In this document: in pieces, positions 21,415 through 34,266 of the stretch
Numbering within the stretch: the stretch's first letter is position 1
How the letters are laid out: each line of letters opens with the position of its first letter
Origin: Entrophospora sp. SA101
Taxonomy: Eukaryota > Glomeromycota > Glomeromycetes > Entrophosporales > Entrophosporaceae
DNA: 41,233 nt
Direction of reading: 5' to 3'
NCBI GenBank assembly: GCA_958430865.1
Contig: CAUDNR010004615.1
Span: 1-41,233, forward strand
The notes under the pieces: model-generated
Seen by the model: only the letters and a program-made list of their open reading frames with translations
What the model was told of the DNA's origin: nothing
The model's database searches: none
Position numbers and translations under genes: made by a program

Positions 21415-23288
21415 ATGATAACAACTAAAACGTCTTTAACATTAACAAGTTTAATAGTATTATCATTGGTAATAATCTTCAATACGGTATATGATCCAAT
21501 ATCAGCTTCAATAGGGTTCTCATTACTTGGATGTGCAATAACATGGAGTCTTGTACCGATATTAAAAGATAGCTTCATAAAGGCCAATTTATTTGGCAAT
21601 GATTTAAATAAACTTAATAAACCTATAATGTACGTATGTATACATATATAGAATATATTTTTTTCAATGATTGCTTGAATTTATACATAATTAACACGTA
21701 AAAAGATACAATTATTATTATTTATAGACCTGAAAGCATGGGAGTTGTATGTGCAACTGTTTATTTAATTTGTTTATTTTTATTTATTCCATTTCCATTC
21801 ATGGAATGGTTTTCAGAAGATAAAGGTAAATCTTTTATAAGGTCAGAGGAATTCTCTCTCGTTCCAACATTTCCTCACCACAAGGTAATATTTATTTATA
21901 TGCACACTATTTGTTTATATAATATATAACTCTAGTTAGAAATTAATTTTGTTGTTATTGAAAATGTATTAGTAGTTGGGAGAATTTCTATCAGCAATGT
22001 TGTCATTACAATCAATGATTTTCTTGGGCTTTGCAGATGATGTATTTTCTATTAGATGGAGATATAAATTGTTATTACCAGGAATAGCATCTATACCATT
22101 ATTAATGGTTTATTATGTTAATTTTGGTGAAACTCATATTATCATGCCAATACCTCTAAGATTTTTATTTGGTCGATATGTTGATTTAGGTAATATTATT
22201 CTTTATAGTGAATGATTAATATTAATATTATTTAATAATTATAATGATCATGATGGCAATAAAAATAACATTATTTAAATATTCTAAAAAAATTCTTTTA
22301 CATAGGAGTATTTTATTATTTATATATGAGTTTGATGTCAGTTTTTTGTACCAATTCAATTAATATATTGGCAGGTATAAATGGAGTGGAAGTAGGACAA
22401 TCTTTGATTATTGCTATATCAATTGTGATCAATGATTTATTATTTATAAATGACAAAGGGAATTTAAATCAATTAAGTATTGAGGCTCATTTATTCTCTT
22501 TATATTTTATGTTACCTTTTATTGGAGTTTCTATTGGTTTATTGGTTCATAATTGGTAAGATTTTATATACAAATTTATGTGTATCTATTTATATATTAT
22601 AATATCTTTAACATTGAAAAATACATTTGTTTATAGGTACCCATCAAAAGTTTTTGTTGGAGATACTTTTTGTTATTTTGCAGGAATGTCATTTGCAGTA
22701 GTGGGGATATTGGGGCATTTTAGTAAAACATTATTATTATTTTTTATACCACAAATATTAAATTTTTTATATTCTTTGCCACAATTATTTAAAATATTAG
22801 AGTGTCCAAGACATCGTATGCCAAAGTAAGTATATTTTTATAAACTATTATATATAAGATTATTATCATTATATATTATCAAATTTATTTATCAATCAAT
22901 ATTATTATGATTATTGTGTGATAGATTTAATCCTTTAACAAGACAATTAGAATTTTCACGAATTAGAATACAAAAACCACTATCATTTCATACATCTTTA
23001 ACAATAAAACTATTTTCATATTTAAAAATAATTAAAATAACTAATCAACTAACAAATAAAACCACCACTACTCTTTCCATATCTTCTAATATAGACAACA
23101 ATGATAATATAGATAATGATTATATAGAAATCAATAATTTAACATTAATTAATTTATTATTAATAAAATTAGGGCCAATGAATGAACTAAATTTAACAAT
23201 TTTAGTTCTTTTAATACAAATATTATTTAATTCTTTTGGATTTTTTATTAGATATAAGTTAGTTCATTTTTTTTACGAAGTTCAATAA
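21415..23288 (+). CDS. ALG7: UDP-GlcNAc:dolichyl-phosphate GlcNAc-1-P transferase
   Basis: ALG7/DPAGT1 performs the first step of lipid-linked oligosaccharide assembly for N-glycosylation: it transfers GlcNAc-1-phosphate from UDP-GlcNAc to dolichyl phosphate at the ER membrane. It is the target of tunicamycin. Six exons (21415-21629, 21728-21884, 21976-22189, 22306-22555, 22637-22825, 22925-23288) give 462 aa (human 408). Conserved blocks are PESMGVVCA with FIPFPF, the metal-binding [16 protein letters not shown] loop, [41 protein letters not shown] and the final [10 protein letters not shown]...[12 protein letters not shown]. The protein is strongly hydrophobic, with about ten membrane spans. 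An Asn/Thr/Asp-rich stretch just before NNLT makes it longer than the human enzyme. Splice sites are canonical, and all phases close. Confidence 0.95.
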
Positions 23289-23892
23289 CATCTATTTATT
23301 GTTTATTTCGTTTAAATAAAATAATTTGATTTGCAAAATAAATTTTCATGATAAAAAACTTATTTTCACAACATTGGCTGCTGCATTGAATTTTACCAAA
23401 TTTTAGTTTCTTTTTATTGCATATCAATGATTGATCAGATAATCAAGTTCACATTATCTTCATAAGAATTTAAGATTAATGTGCAAACTCTAAAGGAAAA
23501 ATGAAATACCAACTAACAAAATTTCTCTAGGATGATCAATGTATTTTCAGCAAAAGCCTTAATGCTTCACTGATATTGATGTCTTCGATCATTCATTCCT
23601 GTAAAAATAGTGGATAGTTTTTTTGGCTACTATAGTACTAATTAAGTATGGACTTGCAAAGAAAAAAATCATGTAAATATAAACAAATGCTAGCATCGTA
23701 AAAGTTTGATTAAAAAGAAAGTTCTATTCCAAAAAAAAAAAACCTTTAAATTTTCTATTTATATTATATGTACATTATTGTTAATAAATAATGTATTCAT
23801 ATTAACAAGTAAATCTTGTTACGCTAAAACAGAAAGATACAAATAGAAAGTCATCATTGTTGTCGCTGCCACCATATCCTTCCACAATTAAA
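23289..23892. other. Intergenic, downstream of ALG7
   Basis: A+T-rich with no recognised gene. AATAAA motifs at about 23315 may serve ALG7 polyadenylation. Confidence 0.5.
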
Positions 23893-24318
23893 ATGGCAGC
23901 GGAAAGGTCAGTAAGTCTCCTTTATAAACAGATAAGGTCTCTCTCCATAAGTGTTTGCGTGCAAAAAAATGTTCCTTATGTTACGGGCAGCATTAATATC
24001 TCGATTCCAATGTATCAGACAGAGACTCTGACAGACCATAATTTTCGATGCTTATCAAGCTACTCAACACACAAAGAACAGATTGAGGAAGTACAGAACT
24101 CGTCACCTTGCAGTCTCTAGAAAGCTCTCGATGAAATTACCTGGAACATGCCTGTGTGATGTTGATTTACCATCGCCAAATGCAACTATCGTATCATTAC
24201 CATTACTATTTGTTATTCTTTTGCACAGATATCAAAGGCCTCCTGTTTATTAATAAAAGATTTCCATCGCAAACAATGCCAGCAACATTCACCATAAAAA
24301 TCAAGGCAAAACAGAACG
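23893..24318 (+). CDS. Possible two-exon gene of unknown function
   Basis: An ATG in good context (AAAATGGC) opens a frame starting MAAERSVSLLYKQIRSLSIS, rich in Arg/Ser/Leu and lacking acids after residue 5, like a mitochondrial presequence. The frame stays open to 24120. A second open segment from a TTTGCACAG acceptor (about 24228) to a strong GTAAGT donor after 24318 contains KRFPSQTMPATFTIKIKAKQN. The G+C content is above its surroundings. I recognise no family and no 3' exon, so this could be a partial or dead gene. Confidence 0.25.
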
Positions 24319-24689
24319 TAAGTGAGACAAGTGCCATATTCATAGACATTAGTAAGTTTTGTATTAGTATTAGGTGAAAGGTATGTAAATAATAATGTTC
24401 AAATGTTATTCTTGTTTGATAGCAAATTAAATTAACAAAGTATAACTCATCTTGAATAACAGCCTGAAGATATTATTGTTTTCAAATCACAGTTCACGTT
24501 TTTTGCAAGCATGGGCAAACCCTGCTAAGTTCCAGTACTCCTTCTCTAGAAAATTAGTATGTTTTTCCATAATTTTCCGTATATCATGTACGGAATATGT
24601 ACGGAATTGTTCATTAAAAGAGCACTTTTCCATACATATTTGCCCTGAAAAACCATACTAATTTTTTATAGGGCTTCTAGGAACAACTC

Positions 24690-25960
24690 GCAACTTTTTC
24701 ACTTGGAACTCACTGTTACAAACGGACCTATCCTTCCAGGATCCAGCCCAAATAATTTGCGTCCATTTAAATCAATATTCGATCCTTCTTCATCAGTATC
24801 CTCTTTATTATCTTCTGCAGACTATCGGTTTGTCGATTTTGGATGTTGACTTTACGCCAGGTTTTTCTTTCAGCTCTGGATCTTTGAATGGTTGTTAATC
24901 CTACTTTTTCAGTTGATTTGTACATGTAATGTAAATGTACTTTTTGTTGTAAAAAGTATTCAGGCAGTAGTGTGAAGAGACAAGGATCATGTTCCCGGTT
25001 ATGCTTGATAAAGGTAGAAAGGATCTTGCGGAGACCTGGAAGATATGACTACCAAGATGCTTCTACGGATGCACCACCAAGAGCTTGATTTTGGAATAAT
25101 GTCTGTTGCACTTTCAAGTAAATATATTGTATGTGGTAATAAAGTGAAGAAGTTATTGTGGATATGATGTAGAGAGTTTATCAATAATCCTTGAAGGAAA
25201 GGAAGAGGGATCACGATTTTTCAAGTTTAGTAATGAAATAATTTATGATAGAGCCGATGTGTTTTTGAGGTTGATGAATCTTAATAATTTATATTTTACC
25301 ATCTTTTAAGTCGGTTCCGACAATTTGTAACATATTGTCATGCAGCAGAAGAGAGAAGTTGCCCTAATGATTTTTTTATTTGTCCAATCCTATTCCTCGA
25401 GGCGATATTGTGTGTAGAGTGTATCTCGGATTTTATTTATGACAGGTTCTTTGATGGTGTCAATTGTGTTTTGGTATGTAGTTACAGCTTGGAAACGCTA
25501 CCGCATATACTTGAAAGCATCTTCGCTTGTGTTGAAAGAGGATTGATCAAAAAGGCCACGTGATATATTTCTGCTTTGTTAGCCAACCAGGAGCCTTCAA
25601 GCGCTTTGGATTGGAGGTTCAAGATCTTTATCTTTAAGAAATCTTTTTAGTCCGGTTTTGACTGTGCATTGTTTGTATTTTGTGTCTTTGTCCTGAACAG
25701 ATTTGGATGTACAACGTTTTTGAAATTTACAACGACCGCTTGAATAATGCGAGTGATCGATCCCTTACAAGATGTTTCTAAAAATAGAGGCGGAGTAAAT
25801 ATTTACTTGGTTTTTTGGTTGTTCTTTGTTTATGTCCTCATTTGCTTTCTTTTAGCTGAAGATTCCGCATATGGTATATACATTTATTTCTAGATTTTTG
25901 TGGGGATATCTACTACGTCATTATACTTCGTCATCATATAAATTAAAATGCAACCAAACA
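24690..25960. other. Degenerate coding-like region, not identified
   Basis: Composition is less A+T-biased than the flanks. Short protein-like stretches occur on the + strand (for example GPILPGSSPNNLRPFKSIF near 24720-24780, and EGSRFFKFSNEIIYDRADVF near 25205-25265), each ended by stops. This looks like one or more decayed genes or mobile-element relics. No family recognised. Confidence 0.3.
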
Positions 25961-27519
25961 AAAAGGATGGAATTCTTTTGAGAAAGTCGGGGGGTTTTTT
26001 TTAAGATTACTGCAACACTTTTTACATAGTTTATTGGGCGGTTAATGAACAAATAAATTAAACATTAATAATTAGTTTATGTATTGATATCAATTACGAT
26101 TTATTAATCTTTCTTTCATTGGGAGTGTACAATCAACAGAAAAGTCTTTATTATTAACAACAAGTAACTTGCCGAGAAAGGTAAAGTTTCTATTTGTAAT
26201 ACAAATTCTTATTCGTTCGTTATTATTTGAATTATTCGTTTATTCAAATAGAAATTTCTTATAGAAATTTCCTAGTTGTTATTATTATAGTACGGTGTTT
26301 TGCGCATGTCAATAAGATGAAAATCGGATTTCGTTGTTATCAGAATTGTTATTGTTATATGTATATATATGTAATTAAATTTTATTGAGAAATTTTCAAT
26401 TGTTACAATATCGTTGTTATTGTATAATTGTATTAATATTAATATGGAATAATTAGATTCAATTTTTCAATCAATATTCATTTTCTTTTACAGCGTTGTC
26501 AGTTTTTGTAATCAATACTCATAGCTTATACTCTTCTAACAGGTCCCGCAAATTATACAGGCTGCAGCTGGCTCAATTAAATTTTTTTATCAGTAAATAT
26601 AATAGGGTCAAATTGTTTATTTAATTTTACGAACCATTAATAAGGCCAATTAATTTGGTGTTAGGGGGGACAAATTTGGTTAAAAGTTATTGAACTAAGT
26701 CATATCAAATAAAAATTTTGTTTGATTCCAGCCCAAATTATCAAGTAAAATATTACGTATCAATTTAATTCATTCACGAAAATTAAATCACAAATCATTT
26801 CTTTTTTCTAAAAATAAATTTTCTCTGTCAAATTTTTTCTTCTAATAAAAATTTAAAATGGTTGGAATTAAAAAGAATTCAGTGCTAAAATTTTTAGGAT
26901 CCATATTTTAATAGTGAATTTTTATTCAATTGCTGACTAATAATATGAAAAATTATAAGGCCAAAAGGCTATTAATCTATCATGAAAATTCAAGGGCACA
27001 ATGAAAATGATATATTTTGTCACGAGTGATCTGCAGATCTATAAAACTCACTGTATATAGTAAAATCTTTTATGAAACCTATAATTAAAATTTGGGTGGG
27101 ATGTTTGAATATGAAGTTCTGATTGGTTAATTTGAATTTCACATATTAAAATGTGAATTGCAAACTTCATGTATATACAACAATATTAAAAAAAAAAACA
27201 ATAAAATCGGTGAATTATTATAATCAATCGGTCAATTAAATCAATTAAATTGATTGTTAAAATTTAATTTCATAGGCAGTTTCAAAATTTTTAATGTCAA
27301 TATATATTATGGTCAAATCAGATTCTTTTTTTTTAATATTATTGCAAATCTTAGGGCCAAGTTGTTTAAATAATATTGATTAAATAATTTAAATTCTTCT
27401 TCTACTAAATATAAAAAAGTAGTATATTAAATTTAATTTTGGTCTGGGTCATATAACAAACAGGAATTTTTGTTACTAACCCATGAAGTTTGTGGGGCCT
27501 CTTCTAGAAATTTTTAATT
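25961..27519. other. A+T-rich intergenic sequence
   Basis: No gene seen. A segment at about 27078-27140 (ATAATTAAAATTTGGGTGGG, then GATTGGTTAATTTGAATT) is similar to 36440-36509, inside the arm-2 hAT-like element, so it is a dispersed repeat piece. Confidence 0.5.
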
Positions 27520-28121
27520 GAGAATAATCAAAATTAAGGATCTGCCCTTACTTTCATCAACATTCAATGTTACATGTGGCAGAGCCAATCCTTGAGATTT
27601 ATGGACATGTATTCTTGAGAGAAAATTGTTTTCTTGATGCTCCCTTACCATAAATTTCGAAATAAGATGTTTCTTTTTGAATAATAACCTTGTTTGTGCT
27701 GGTCAAGGTAGGAAAGGGGTTCTCTTTATCACAAATTTTCATCACTATTCCAATAGTTCTATTGCATATGTTTTCATCAAATAGTTTATTATTAAGAAAC
27801 ATCACATGTGTACCTCATTGTAAATACAATACATTAAGGTAAGTTTGTCAAATTTTTGAATTAAGTGGTCATTTCAAATTCCAGTGTGTCTATGCATTCA
27901 GAAACTATTGGATAATTACATGTTTCATCAAAAGGGAGGTGTTTAAAGAATATTCGAGTACCAATTATATGTGTGGTATCATAGAAACTACAAAAGTCAG
28001 TTTCTTGGTTAATTTTCGCTTGGATCATTTGTTTGCCTCTAACAGACAAAATTCCTGTTCTTATCTCTTGGAGGATCATGTAAAACTCAATGTCATTTAT
28101 CTGCCTTTGTGACATAATCAA
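27520..28121 (-). pseudogene. PIF1/Helitron-type helicase C-terminal fragment
   Basis: Reverse-strand reading frames match the C-terminal third of PIF1-like helicases as found in Helitron transposons: a QINDIEFYMILQEIRTG segment (about 28095-28045), MFLNNKLFDENICNRTIGIV (the conserved N-G-T-G-V-type block, near 27790), and then SQGLALPHVTLNVDE (about 27580-27530), the counterpart of the helicase motif VHKTQG. The last block is one frame off the preceding one, where a stop follows NTCP at about 27600. The N-terminal ATPase motifs are absent from this window. The host PIF1 gene is unlikely to look like this; a dead transposon is more probable. Confidence 0.75.
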
Positions 28122-28335
28122 GAACAGCGGGAAAATTTTTTCCGAGCTGGCGATCTAAAGACTTTGAGAAGGATGAACCGAGGAAGCTGAGCTAGATATT
28201 CTACAACAAGTGTTGGTATTCTCCAAAGATAAGATTGTTTTTATGAATTTTAGCAAAGATGTTGCTAAAAAATGTGAAAATGTCATTATCAACCATCAAT
28301 ATTCATAATTACAATTGCTTGATGGATCAGTTTGG

Positions 28336-28448
28336 TTTGGTTCAAGTTCAACTGAATCCTCAACTTGAACAAACTTAACTACTTTTTTTGAACCTGAACA
28401 CATATATAACATTTGAGATCATGAACTTTAAGCCGAACTTGAACCAAA
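28336..28448. repeat. Inverted repeat, MITE-like
   Basis: TTTGGTTCAAGTTC at 28336-28349 and its perfect reverse complement GAACTTGAACCAAA at 28435-28448. Inside and beyond are more GTTCAAC/GAACTTG-type words. No target duplication was established. Confidence 0.6.
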
Positions 28449-28553
28449 CTCATGGGTATGTGGTTCAGGTTCAACCTAATAGATGTTTAGAAAAAAAATA
28501 TTACAAGAAAATTTATACACGACAATTTGTTGTGAGAAGATGATACATTAGTA

Positions 28554-28944
28554 CACAGTGAGTCTCGGTATAAAGGATATGTTTATTCTAGGAAATTTAT
28601 CTGTTAAACCGAGTAAATCGAATTTTTTGATTAAATCATGTGATGCAAATAATAATAAAAATACAGTTGGTAAAACTTTGACATTATAATAATCTTCTAT
28701 TCTTGTTTGCACTTGTTCTTGAGAATTTTTGTAAGAAATTTCGCTTTTTTAATCTTTTGACATTTCTAATTACTTGAAAATCAATATCTAAAATTTTTTG
28801 CTGTACATACTTAAGTGCGGTTTCCAGAGCTTTCATAGCTTCTATATTCGTGATCATTGGCTCAGGTTCATTTGTTTCATCATTGTCATCACCAACCTCA
28901 CTTTGTCCTTTTACAATATTTACAATTTCATGTGTTGTCATTTC
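28554..28944 (-). mobile_element. Truncated pogo/Tigger element with transposase tail
   Basis: A reverse-strand frame (28684-28941) is rich in acidic residues and then reads EAMKALETALKYVQQKILD followed by a basic end, the usual layout of Tigger transposase C termini. Downstream, CAGTGAGTCTCGGTATAAAG at 28556-28575 looks like a decayed terminal repeat. The catalytic DDE part is absent. Confidence 0.5.
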
Positions 28945-31900
28945 TTCTTAACAAAAGATTTTGGTCTTGAAAGGGAAGTTGAGTGATCAAACTGTTTTAC
29001 ATTTATGTTAATATTAATAATCGCGCGTCATTACTCTTATTAGCCCAAATAAAATAGTCAGGGAGATTTCCAAATTTGGAAGTTTTATTCTGAAATTCGA
29101 ACATATTGAAACCCATTTTTTTAAAATTCATTGAATAATTCAACTTTACATTCTAGTTTTTTTTCTTACATATAGGGGACTATTGTCTAAAATTCCATTT
29201 ATTTATTTATTTTTGTTTGACTATATGATTATGTTGGTGATTGCAAACACCAGACCGCCAGCTAATACTCTATCATGTTTACATTGCCGATTATTTACTT
29301 TGATTTATGCTTTACAAAATTTAAATGTAACAAATTCTCAATAGTTTATTCATTTTATTTAACTTTTATGGTTTTGATCATATTATAACAATTTATTTAT
29401 ATAAATTAAGATATTATTTATTAGTTTTTAATAACAAAAATAGAGAACCCTTATTAAACATAAGTTTAGAAGTTGTACGACTATTTTTTCAATACAGTTA
29501 ATCCATGTAGATCGTAGATTGTTATCCATTTTTAAACTTCTATATATGGGATTTTATAAAAATAGCATGGCGGCATTTTGATGATAAATTTTAAAAAAGG
29601 AAAATTTCATTGACCCGAACGAAATACAAAATTTCGGTTATTTTTATTTTGATAAAAAAAATATCCAAAAAACGTCAATTAAATTTTTTCATACAAACGT
29701 TGTTCTATAAACAGAGTTTAATTCAGCAAGCAATTGAACTGTTATTCTTATAATGAAGTTTCAACTAAATCCTTGCATGTGGAATTTGTACTTTACTAAA
29801 GTAAAACATGGGTTGAATTGTTTAATTAGTCTATTTACCCAATATTTTAATCGATTATAAAAAAACGTACAAGTTCGCCAAGCAGATTTTTAATTTATTT
29901 AATGATAAGAAATAATGTACAAGTAAGAAAATATCCGCCCAGAACGTCAATTTATGTAAATTTTTATAAAAGTATGTCACCGACTTATATTTGGATCTAG
30001 AAGAAACTTACTCTTGTTGATAATTTCGCATTACAAAAAGGTTTTAGTTATAGGATTAGATGAAATGAATTTGAAGATGGTATGTTAATATGAATGCACG
30101 AAATCGGGTGAACGCAGCCACAAATTATAACAGATCCTATGAAATTCATTTCTAGTATGTTCATTGCATGTCAAATCGAATAGTGAGTGTGATGAAACTA
30201 ATTTTTTTGTCAATGTACACAATCATTCTTTGAACATGATGGTGATGACAATGAAATTTCGAAAACTCATCCTGTGGTTAAAGAGAGCTTTGATTTACCC
30301 ATTGTTGGTTAATTGCTGATTTATGAATGAGTCAAAAGATTTTATTGTGATGAATTTACTATACATTTTGGGAATTAGATAAGATTTTATTTTGATTTAT
30401 AATTACTAAATTTAAAGCCTTTGCAGCAAGAATTATAAATGTAATCCTTAATATGTATAATAACTATAGAATTCCATCGCCTGTATTCTTATTCTGTTAT
30501 TTTAATAATTCTTTGCGCCTAATCTTTTCATGTAACACGGGGAATTACCAAAATTTTATATTACTTTATGATCACGTGAAATCATGTGCGCATTTTATTA
30601 TTATTATCATATGGAATGAGTTTGGGCAGTGCAGAAAATAAAACATTTATATCTAAGCTTGGGACAAGACATATGATGCACTTATGGAGATGATGCATTT
30701 ATGATCAAGTTGGCTTATACCATAATGCTAAATTGCTGTAATTCACGAATTTTGACGGTACGATACATTAATCACATCAAAGTAAAAAATAAAAAATTTA
30801 TAAATCAATATTTTTTTAAAAAAATAAGATGTGTCTCAAAAATTCAGGATTATGATAATCTATATTTTACAAACATTTATATAAATGCACATGTTCTTCA
30901 AACTTTTTAATAAACTCCTTCCTCCTCTTCAGTATTATCCTCATTGTACCTTATAAATAATATTTATGATTTGTTCTAATCTTACTACTACTACTGATAT
31001 TTACAAATTTGTTTACATTTATAAATTAGAAGTATTTTTGTCTGTTCTTGTACATACATCTCAAACCCTTGAATTTATGGATTATGTGACATATTTAGGT
31101 ATGAATGTATGTCATTTAAAATTTGGATTTTGTCGATTAATTCGTAAAATGAAATCAGAATTGTTTTTTTAAAAAAAAAAAAAAGCTTCAACAATGGGTT
31201 GTTACAAATATTTACTGCACAAGTCAAATTTTGATTTTTCGCCTGTGATAAGTTTAGTATTAGAGGCGCCAGGTTTATAAACAAAAAACTTTATTCAATT
31301 CTATAATAAAATTTAAAATTTTTATTTTATCAATTTACCAAATTCTTTGCCTTCTCTAAAATTTTCTCTAAAAAAAATATGATTATTATTCCTTACAGAT
31401 GATTTGCTAACTTTATATTGATCTCTTGCAAAAAACTAATTGTTAATGAGAATCCTCCTACATTTGCAAGTAATACAAAATAACTTTGCATAATTTGCAC
31501 AATGCTGATGGGTCAATTATTAATTGATAATATTAAAAAAAAGCTGCTTTGTTTCGGGATAAGGGTTATTCCGATATGAATTATTACTTTGAATAATAAT
31601 TAGATAACAACAAAATCCTCTTCAAGATAAAAAAATTTTAAAAAAAAAAAAAAAAATAGTCAAAAATAATCCCCCCAATTTCGGAAAATGTAGAAGAAAA
31701 TTCCATTTTTCCGCATTAAAAAAAAAAAAAAAAAGTTTTTTTTTTTAGCAAATTCCGTGTTGGTATTAATATGTACTTTGTTTACCCAGTATTTACGGAA
31801 TTTGTTTTTTCTTTCCCCAAAGATACACTTTCATATATAAACTTACAGCATTAACTGGTTTCTCTAAATAAAACTTCTCGGACAAATTTCATTGTTTTTT

Positions 31901-32003
31901 ACAGAAAACCTGTTTGACTCGATTAATCGTGTATTTAACTAGTAAATATTTACATATCGGCCTAGGAAGCTAGGATTTTGTTCCGTCATTCAGATATGAT
32001 ACA
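28945..32003. other. A+T-rich intergenic sequence
   Basis: About 3 kb without a recognisable gene. It contains A/T homopolymer runs (for example 31637-31657 and 31718-31748). The small reading frames have no protein-like conservation signal. Confidence 0.55.
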
Positions 32004-33026
32004 TGGTAAAAAAAAAATAGTAAAAATATTTTGATAAGATATGATGATAAACATATGTTATTATCGTCTATTGATTGGTAGAACCAACCAACAGCTTATC
32101 AAAGAAACTATTTCATATGAATGATTTTATAATTTTAAAATAATGCGAGTTGATTTTCTAACAGCATCTTTTGTTGAATGGAGTAATGAACTCTGATGAA
32201 TTAGAATGGACGAGATTTTGTATAATTAGAAAAAAAAAAATCGTTTTTTTTTAGAAACAAAATAGTGTCACACAATGTTAGATTATGCTACTAATAAATT
32301 ACAAGGTATACATTCTTATTAGTGACTTTGATTTCAACTAAAACCCTTCATTCATCCAATTGTGCATCAGACTATCCAAATAATGGTTATAAATCAGTAA
32401 ATCTTTTGAGGAATATATATATTTCACTTTGATTTTCTCGAAGTCTCTTTTCGTCGTGAGATCTTGGACGTGTGTGTGTATGTATGTATATATATATATA
32501 TACCTTTTAATGTCACATTTTCGATTTATTCACATGTTCCAAGAAAAAATTTAAAGTAACCAGTAAATGAATTCAAATCAAAACTACATCTTTCGTTACT
32601 CAAGTAAGCATCACTTCGATGAAAAATCAATTTATATATGTAAATGTGTGAATGAGTAAGATATATGAATAGGAAAAACAATTGCTCTTACGCGAATGAA
32701 GTCACGGTGCAGTAATTATGGCATCATCCTAATATTATGTCCTTTGAATAATTCATTTCACGGCAAAAAAATGCAAGTTGAAGTTCCTCAAGAAAATTAA
32801 TTATTTCATTTTTTATTATTTTTTATTATTCATAAGCCTATATGAAGAAAATTTTACAAAAAGTTTATTTATAGTTTATAGAAAATAGACTTGCTTAGAC
32901 TTTCCCTGCAAGAATTCGAAAGTATTTATTTAAGACTTTCTTTCTTGTAAACGTTTTTCTAAGAAATTAAACCTTCTTGACATTTTTTTCATAGGATAGT
33001 TAGTAATAGAATAAGTCTAAATCTCA
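32004..33026. repeat. 1,022-bp direct repeat, copy 1
   Basis: Identical, line by line where compared, to 33244-34266 at an offset of 1240 bp. Non-coding, with a (TG/TA) microsatellite at about 32470-32500. The two copies are separated by 218 bp of single-copy sequence. Confidence 0.92.
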
Positions 33027-33243
33027 ATCGTCGGTATTCACTCACAATCAACAAATTTCTAAATAAATAAACAAGGTCCTGGTTATTAAGAAAAAAATTA
33101 CTTGTTCTAACCAAGTTTGGCTAATATGATTATCAAATAAAATCTTCTAAAGAGAACATCTTAAATTTCAAGATAAAATGGAACTTACTATATAAAAATG
33201 GGTTATCTTTCCGGTTATAAAAAATTCTCCAAAAACGCCTTAT

Positions 33244-34266
33244 TGGTAAAAAAAAAATAGTAAAAATATTTTGATAAGATATGATGATAAACATATGTTA
33301 TTATCGTCTATTGATTGGTAGAACCAACCAACAGCTTATCAAAGAAACTATTTCATATGAATGATTTTATAATTTTAAAATAATGCGAGTTGATTTTCTA
33401 ACAGCATCTTTTGTTGAATGGAGTAATGAACTCTGATGAATTAGAATGGACGAGATTTTGTATAATTAGAAAAAAAAAAATCGTTTTTTTTTAGAAACAA
33501 AATAGTGTCACACAATGTTAGATTATGCTACTAATAAATTACAAGGTATACATTCTTATTAGTGACTTTGATTTCAACTAAAACCCTTCATTCATCCAAT
33601 TGTGCATCAGACTATCCAAATAATGGTTATAAATCAGTAAATCTTTTGAGGAATATATATATTTCACTTTGATTTTCTCGAAGTCTCTTTTCGTCGTGAG
33701 ATCTTGGACGTGTGTGTGTATGTATGTATATATATATATATACCTTTTAATGTCACATTTTCGATTTATTCACATGTTCCAAGAAAAAATTTAAAGTAAC
33801 CAGTAAATGAATTCAAATCAAAACTACATCTTTCGTTACTCAAGTAAGCATCACTTCGATGAAAAATCAATTTATATATGTAAATGTGTGAATGAGTAAG
33901 ATATATGAATAGGAAAAACAATTGCTCTTACGCGAATGAAGTCACGGTGCAGTAATTATGGCATCATCCTAATATTATGTCCTTTGAATAATTCATTTCA
34001 CGGCAAAAAAATGCAAGTTGAAGTTCCTCAAGAAAATTAATTATTTCATTTTTTATTATTTTTTATTATTCATAAGCCTATATGAAGAAAATTTTACAAA
34101 AAGTTTATTTATAGTTTATAGAAAATAGACTTGCTTAGACTTTCCCTGCAAGAATTCGAAAGTATTTATTTAAGACTTTCTTTCTTGTAAACGTTTTTCT
34201 AAGAAATTAAACCTTCTTGACATTTTTTTCATAGGATAGTTAGTAATAGAATAAGTCTAAATCTCA
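33244..34266. repeat. 1,022-bp direct repeat, copy 2
   Basis: Second copy of the repeat at 32004. At its end (AATCTCA) the sequence switches directly into the truncated VMA5 copy, whereas copy 1 continues into unrelated DNA. The switch marks a rearrangement breakpoint. Confidence 0.92.
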
